Source: Hippopus hippopus (Eukaryota; Mollusca; Bivalvia; Cardiida; Cardiidae). From it: 64,000 nucleotides of DNA. Within the stretch, counting starts at the first letter, position 1; each line of letters opens with the position of its first letter. Below, piece after piece: positions 63,654 through 64,000 of this stretch. Below the pieces are notes generated by a model. That model saw nothing but the letters and a program-made list of their open reading frames with translations, was not told the DNA's origin and made no database searches. Position numbers and translations under genes: made by a program. The stretch covers positions 24,623,084 to 24,687,083 of the forward strand of contig OX328098.1 in the NCBI GenBank assembly GCA_946811185.2. The letters are read 5' to 3'.

Positions 63654-63802
63654 AACCCTTCACCAAACAGTCCCGGATTTTAACGATCCTGGGGAAGAAG
63701 CCTTTCGAAAACGTTATGGGAAAGGAGAAAATGCTGGTAACCAGTGTTTTTACTATCGGCTTGAAAGTTTCATTTCACTTATTAAGCAGGATGAGGATTA
63801 AG
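63654..63802. mobile_element. Family A left half joined to family B end
   Basis: Family A runs to GGTAACCAGTG (about 63750) and then continues as the family B terminal segment TTTTTACTATCGGCTTGAAAG...AGCAGGATGAGG. This is a chimeric junction. Confidence 0.6.
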
Positions 63803-63833
63803 ATTAAAATACAAAATTGTGAAGGGTCAGTTC

Positions 63834-64000
63834 TGAACCCCTTACTCCGGACGACTTAATTCTATTCTTTTTCTAAATTGAAAGCATTTTCAGATAATTA
63901 CACCTCGTATGATTGGATTTGTCTCTATAAATTTTGAAAACATAACGCGAAAAGGAGAAAATACTGGTTCCTAGCATTTTCTTCAAAAGTTTTCCTTCTC
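63834..64000. mobile_element. Family A, runs off the window edge
   Basis: CCCTTACTCCGGACGAC at the left; core GGAGAAAATACTGG/CTAGCATTTTCTTC; cut by the window end. Confidence 0.55.

Overview
This window looks like a gene-poor stretch of an animal nuclear genome. It has long AT-rich introns, canonical GT-AG exon borders, CT microsatellites and very many short palindromic transposon remnants. The protein families and the dense hairpin-type non-autonomous elements suggest a bivalve mollusc. My impression is a dreissenid-like mussel, but that rests on the general look of the repeats and was not checked against any database.

Two protein-coding genes are well supported, both on the minus strand. 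(1) A calcium-regulated NADPH oxidase of the NOX5 class runs from about 58.4 kb (tentative first exon) or 53.6 kb (first certain exon) down to a stop codon at 35191. Fifteen consecutive exons join in frame. With the tentative first exon the model is 748 residues, close to vertebrate NOX5. It has four EF-hand units, six membrane helices with the four haem histidines, the FAD and NADPH motifs, and a lysine/arginine-rich linker. (2) A secreted or membrane AMOP-VWD protein of the mesh/SUSD2 kind runs from a signal-peptide exon at 23844 down through exons at 14.3-14.5, 6.3-6.4, 4.3-4.4, 2.5 and 1.9-2.1 kb. It probably continues past the left edge. An orphan plus-strand terminal exon lies at 29503-29650, and a decayed transposase-like fragment near 30.4 kb.

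Most of the rest is repetitive. I separate five palindromic families: A (about 230 bp, hairpin core ending in GCTGG/CCAGC, TTAA ends); B (about 210 bp, TTAA ends, core GATCAGACTGCAC); C (263 bp, two GC-rich hairpins); D (about 260 bp, ends GAGCCATGCTCTG); and E (about 200 bp, core TTCTGATTGGCTAAACCA). There are also tRNA-derived SINEs, one TTAA element with perfect 16-bp termini, several foldbacks, a 2.5-kb inverted repeat, a 40-bp minisatellite just downstream of the oxidase gene and a 146-bp tandem duplication. Elements sit inside each other repeatedly, so relative ages can be read.

The most unusual object is a 549-bp miniature LTR retroelement at 806-1354. Its direct terminal repeats each contain a tRNA-like A box and B box. 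They are followed or preceded by an 18-nt tRNA-Pro primer-binding site and a purine tract. A second, older copy at about 4.55-5.42 kb has been filled by two later insertions. Exon borders come from reading splice signals and reading-frame phase by eye. Repeat borders are approximate to a few bases where no terminal motif is given.
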